64,000 bases of DNA from Streptomyces sp. V1I1 (GTDB lineage Bacteria; Actinomycetota; Actinomycetes; Streptomycetales; Streptomycetaceae): contig NZ_JAUSZH010000001.1 in NCBI RefSeq assembly GCF_030817355.1, forward strand, positions 4,501,501-4,565,500, written 5' to 3'. Position 1 is the first letter of the stretch. Each line of letters begins with the position of its first letter. The position numbers were made by a program, and so were the translations under genes. Positions 59,536-64,000 of the stretch are shown piece after piece. The notes beneath the pieces are model-generated. The model was not told the DNA's origin. It worked only from the letters and a program-made list of their open reading frames with translations, and did no database searches.

Positions 59536-60507
59536 ATGCGCTCGCTTCCGTACGTCACCGGGGCCGCCGCGGCTGCCGCCGTCGTGGTGCTCGCCGCCGC
59601 CCCCGTCGCCGCCGACGACTCCGGGTTCACGATCCAGGACCCGCGGATAACGGAGTCCAGCGGGCTCGCCGCCAGCCGCGTGCACCCAGGGATCTACTGG
59701 ACGCACAACGACCAGGACGAGCCGCGCGTCTTCGCCATCGACTCCAAGACCGGCGAGACCGTCGCGACGATCACCCTCAGCGGGGTCGGGAAGCCCCGGG
59801 ACATGGAGGCCATCTCGGTCGGCACGGACGGGAACGTCTACGTCGGGGACATCGGCGACAACCTCGACGGCGGCTGGGACCACGTCTGGATCTACCGTTT
59901 CACGGAGCCGAAGGCGCTCAAGGACATGACCGTCCGCGCGACGCAGTACACCGTGAAGTACGCGGACGGCGCGCGGAACGCCGAGGCGCTGATGGTCCAT
60001 CCCAAGACCGGCCGCGTCTACATCGCGTCGAAGAACGAGGACGGCGGCGGGCTGTACGAAGGGCCCGCGACCCTCAGCCCCACGCGGACCAATGTCTTCC
60101 GGCGGATGGGGGAGGTGCCATGGGTGACGGACGGGGCCTTTTCGCCGGACGGGAAGGAGCTGGTGCTGCGCTCGTACTTCAGCGCGCGCGGTTACGAGTG
60201 GAAGGACGGCGGTCTCGGGGCCGACCACCGGGTGTCGGCGCCGATTCAGGGGCAGGCCGAGTCCGTGACGTACACCGCTGACGGCACGGCGCTGATATTC
60301 GGGACGGAGGGCGAGCAGAGCGAGGTGGAGCGGGTCCGGCTCGGCAAGGAATCCGTCTCGGACGGGGGAAGCAAGTCACCGTCCGAGGGCGGGAGTTCGG
60401 CCGCCGACGACGGCGGCGACAAGAGCAGCTTTACGTATGGGCTCATCGTCCTGGTCGGCGCCGCCGCGCTCGTCTTCGGGGGGAAGCGGCTGCTGCGCCG
60501 CGACTGA
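59536..60507 (+). CDS. Secreted beta-propeller-like protein with C-terminal membrane anchor
   Basis: A 323-residue protein from ATG 59536. A signal peptide (YVTGAAAAAAVVVLAAAPVA) is followed by a repeat-rich beta domain with segments like SGLAASRVHPGIYWTHNDQD, AISVGTDGNVYVGDIGDNLD and EALMVHPKTGRVYIASKNED, resembling propeller or esterase-like folds. A Ser/Gly-rich linker then leads to a C-terminal membrane segment TYGLIVLVGAAALVFGG and a basic end KRLLRRD. No sorting motif is seen. It is likely anchored on the cell surface; the function is unknown. Confidence 0.82.
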   Translation: MRSLPYVTGAAAAAAVVVLAAAPVAADDSGFTIQDPRITESSGLAASRVHPGIYWTHNDQDEPRVFAIDSKTGETVATITLSGVGKPRDMEAISVGTDGNVYVGDIGDNLDGGWDHVWIYRFTEPKALKDMTVRATQYTVKYADGARNAEALMVHPKTGRVYIASKNEDGGGLYEGPATLSPTRTNVFRRMGEVPWVTDGAFSPDGKELVLRSYFSARGYEWKDGGLGADHRVSAPIQGQAESVTYTADGTALIFGTEGEQSEVERVRLGKESVSDGGSKSPSEGGSSAADDGGDKSSFTYGLIVLVGAAALVFGGKRLLRRD

Positions 60508-60551
60508 GGCGACCTGGCGCGGGCGACGCGGCCGCGAGCCCCCGTACGCGG

Positions 60552-60588
60552 CGAGGGGCCCGGCAGCGTCGTGCCGCCGGGCCCCTCG
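60552..60588. terminator. Bidirectional terminator between the propeller gene and serC
   Basis: A perfect 13-bp stem, CGAGGGGCCCGGC with its complement, has an 11-nt loop. Confidence 0.88.
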
Positions 60589-60604
60589 CTCGTGGCTCAA
60601 GCCC

Positions 60605-62501
<1,897 letters not shown>

Positions 62502-62720
62502 TGGTTCTGGGCAGTGCCGGTCATCGAGTGTTGCCTTCCGGGGTGGCGAGGGCGTAACTGGAGCCGTTTGTTCCTGATCAAGTGGTCGTCACTATAGGAG
62601 AGTTGGCGATCACAATTGGGGAGTTCTTGCGGGCTTTCTCGCGGGCGCTGCGGGCGCAACGGGCGCAAGCGGCACGTTTCCTGCCGGTGTGATGTGAGTG
62701 ACAGGGGCATCCTGAGACAC

Positions 62721-64000
62721 ATGGCTGAACAGCGACAGGCGGGGCGAGGCGGGGCGAGCCGGCGCGAGACGGGCGAGCTGGCGCGGGAGCTCGCGAAGGC
62801 GGTGCGCGGAGAGGTGGACTTCACCGCCGCCGCCCGGGCCCTGATGACCATGGACGCGTCCAACTACCGGCGCGTCCCGGTCGGCGTCGTGACGCCGCGC
62901 GACGCGGAGGACGTGGCCGCCGCCCTGGAGGTGTGCAGGCGGCGCGGGGTGCCGGTGGTGCCGCGCGGCGGCGGTACATCGATCGCCGGGCAGGCCACCG
63001 GCATCGGTGTGGTGCTGGACTTCACCCGCCATATGAACGCGGTGGTGGAGCTGGACACGGCCGCCCGTACGGCGGTGGTGCAGCCCGGCGTCGTACTGGA
63101 CACGCTGCGCGACGCCGTACGGCCCGACGGGCTGACGTTCGGGCCCGATCCGTCCACACACAACCGCTGCACCCTCGGCGGGATGATCGGCAACAATTCC
63201 TGCGGCGCGCACTCGGTGGCGTGGGGGACGACCGCCGACAACGTCCGCGGCCTGTCGGTCGTGACGTACGGCGGGGACGAAATCCGCCTCGGCCAGGGCT
63301 GGGAGGGCGGTGCCCCGACCGGCCTGCGGGAGCTCGTCGGCCGGAATCTGGCGCTGCTGCGAACGGGGTTTCCGGACGGGCTGCCGCGCCGTATCTCCGG
63401 ATACGCGCTGGACGCCCTGCTGCCCGAGAGGGGCGTCGATCTGGCGCGGGCGTTCTGCGGCAGTGAGGGCACGCTGGGGGTGGTGACGGAGGCGGCCGTA
63501 CGCCTGGTTGACGCGCCGCGTGCGCGGGCGCTCGCCGTCCTCGGTTACCCGGACGAGAGCGCGGCGGCCGACGCGGCGCCCGGGCTGCTGGCGCACCGGC
63601 CGCTGACCGTCGAGGGCATGGCCCAGGACCTGGTGCCGGACGCGCGTGGGCTGCCGCGCGGCAGGGCCTGGCTGTTCGTGGAGACGGGCGGCGACACGGC
63701 GGCCGAGGCGCGGGCCGCCGCGGCGGCCATCGTCCGGGCGGCGGACGCACTGGACGGCACGGTGGTGGACGACCCGGCGGGCATGCGGGCGCTGTGGCGG
63801 GTACGGGAGGACGCGGCGGGGACGGCGACGCGGACCGCCGAAGGCGGCGAGGCCTGGCCGGGGTGGGAGGACTGCGCGGTGCCGCCGGCCCGGCTGGGGG
63901 CGTATCTGCGGGACTTCCGGGCGCTGCTCGCCGAGCACGGTCTGAGCGGCACGCCGTACGGACACTTCGGGGACGGCTGCATCCATGTCCGTATCGATTT
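62721..64000 (+). CDS. FAD-linked oxidase (GlcD/D-lactate dehydrogenase type), N-terminal part
   Basis: An open frame from ATG 62721 runs to the right edge without a stop, giving 426 residues. The FAD-binding core is GVPVVPRGGGTSIAGQATGI, then GPDPSTHNRCTLGGMIGNNS and GYALDALLPERG. A later segment LSGTPYGHFGDGCIHVRI has the H-x-G-D-G-x-x-H pattern of the substrate-binding domain. In relatives of about 950-1000 residues a ferredoxin-like half follows, so the visible part is likely the first half. It would oxidise a 2-hydroxy acid such as D-lactate, the product that MurQ releases. Confidence 0.85.
   Translation, partial: MAEQRQAGRGGASRRETGELARELAKAVRGEVDFTAAARALMTMDASNYRRVPVGVVTPRDAEDVAAALEVCRRRGVPVVPRGGGTSIAGQATGIGVVLDFTRHMNAVVELDTAARTAVVQPGVVLDTLRDAVRPDGLTFGPDPSTHNRCTLGGMIGNNSCGAHSVAWGTTADNVRGLSVVTYGGDEIRLGQGWEGGAPTGLRELVGRNLALLRTGFPDGLPRRISGYALDALLPERGVDLARAFCGSEGTLGVVTEAAVRLVDAPRARALAVLGYPDESAAADAAPGLLAHRPLTVEGMAQDLVPDARGLPRGRAWLFVETGGDTAAEARAAAAAIVRAADALDGTVVDDPAGMRALWRVREDAAGTATRTAEGGEAWPGWEDCAVPPARLGAYLRDFRALLAEHGLSGTPYGHFGDGCIHVRID

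Overview
The window is high-GC chromosomal DNA of a Streptomyces. Signs of this are the dense coding, frequent GTG starts, strong GC codon bias, groEL2 with CIRCE operators, DUF397/XRE regulator genes, a conservon-type GTPase, futalosine-pathway menaquinone genes, and a gene order that matches, from memory, the conserved core around groEL2 of S. coelicolor. No rRNA, tRNA, CRISPR array, insertion sequence, integrase or secondary-metabolite cluster was recognised.

Layout. 0-2 kb: aminosugar uptake and use (SIS isomerase fragment, sugar-binding lipoprotein, a possible DasR site between them). 2-5.5 kb: compatible solutes (otsB, otsA, glucosyl-3-phosphoglycerate synthase). 5.6-7.4 kb: SAM-I riboswitch, thrC and a ThiS/MoaD-like sulfur carrier. 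7.7-10 kb: cold-shock protein and groEL2 behind two tandem CIRCE sites. 10-11.9 kb: efflux pump with its ArsR-type regulator. 12.2-15.2 kb: an accessory island with an XRE-TPR regulator, divergent from a run of very small proteins (DUF7848, DUF397 and two Cys-rich peptides of 56-59 residues). 15.3-18.9 kb: MurNAc recycling (PTS EIIBC, murQ, RpiR/MurR regulator). 18.9-31.5 kb: small hypotheticals, HD phosphohydrolase, cutC, the RNA-polymerase helicase HelR, a GT87 mannosyltransferase, XPB helicase, VanZ-like protein, a large helicase-associated protein and a membrane HAAS-domain protein. 31.5-35.7 kb: a complete ferric-siderophore ABC importer with a likely iron box. 35.8-41 kb: a HAD phosphatase gene broken by a short palindromic repeat, a second cold-shock protein, mqnD-mqnB, a DUF2771 lipoprotein and an MFS pump. 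41-46 kb: DUF3027 protein, a 1047-residue sacsin/HSP90-like ATPase and an FGE-fold protein lacking one catalytic cysteine. 46-56.6 kb: CtpE-like P-type ATPase, purine permease, two MarR regulators, an MFS pump, ThpR, aldo/keto reductase and an AhpD-like protein. 56.8-64 kb: secreted proteins (one a lipoprotein with an internal duplication), a DUF397 protein with a regulator remnant, an SGNH hydrolase, serC, a solitary CvnD GTPase and the start of a large FAD-linked oxidase that leaves the window.

Two themes cut across the genes. First, short direct duplications lie on or touch the stop codon at five separate gene ends (near 1670, 2985, 23820, 25530 and 51095). Second, GC-rich palindromic repeats recur between genes (34.4, 39.4 and 42.3 kb), and a relative of one has landed inside the HAD gene and shifted its frame. 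These repeats and the small-protein island at 12-15 kb are the least explained parts of the window.
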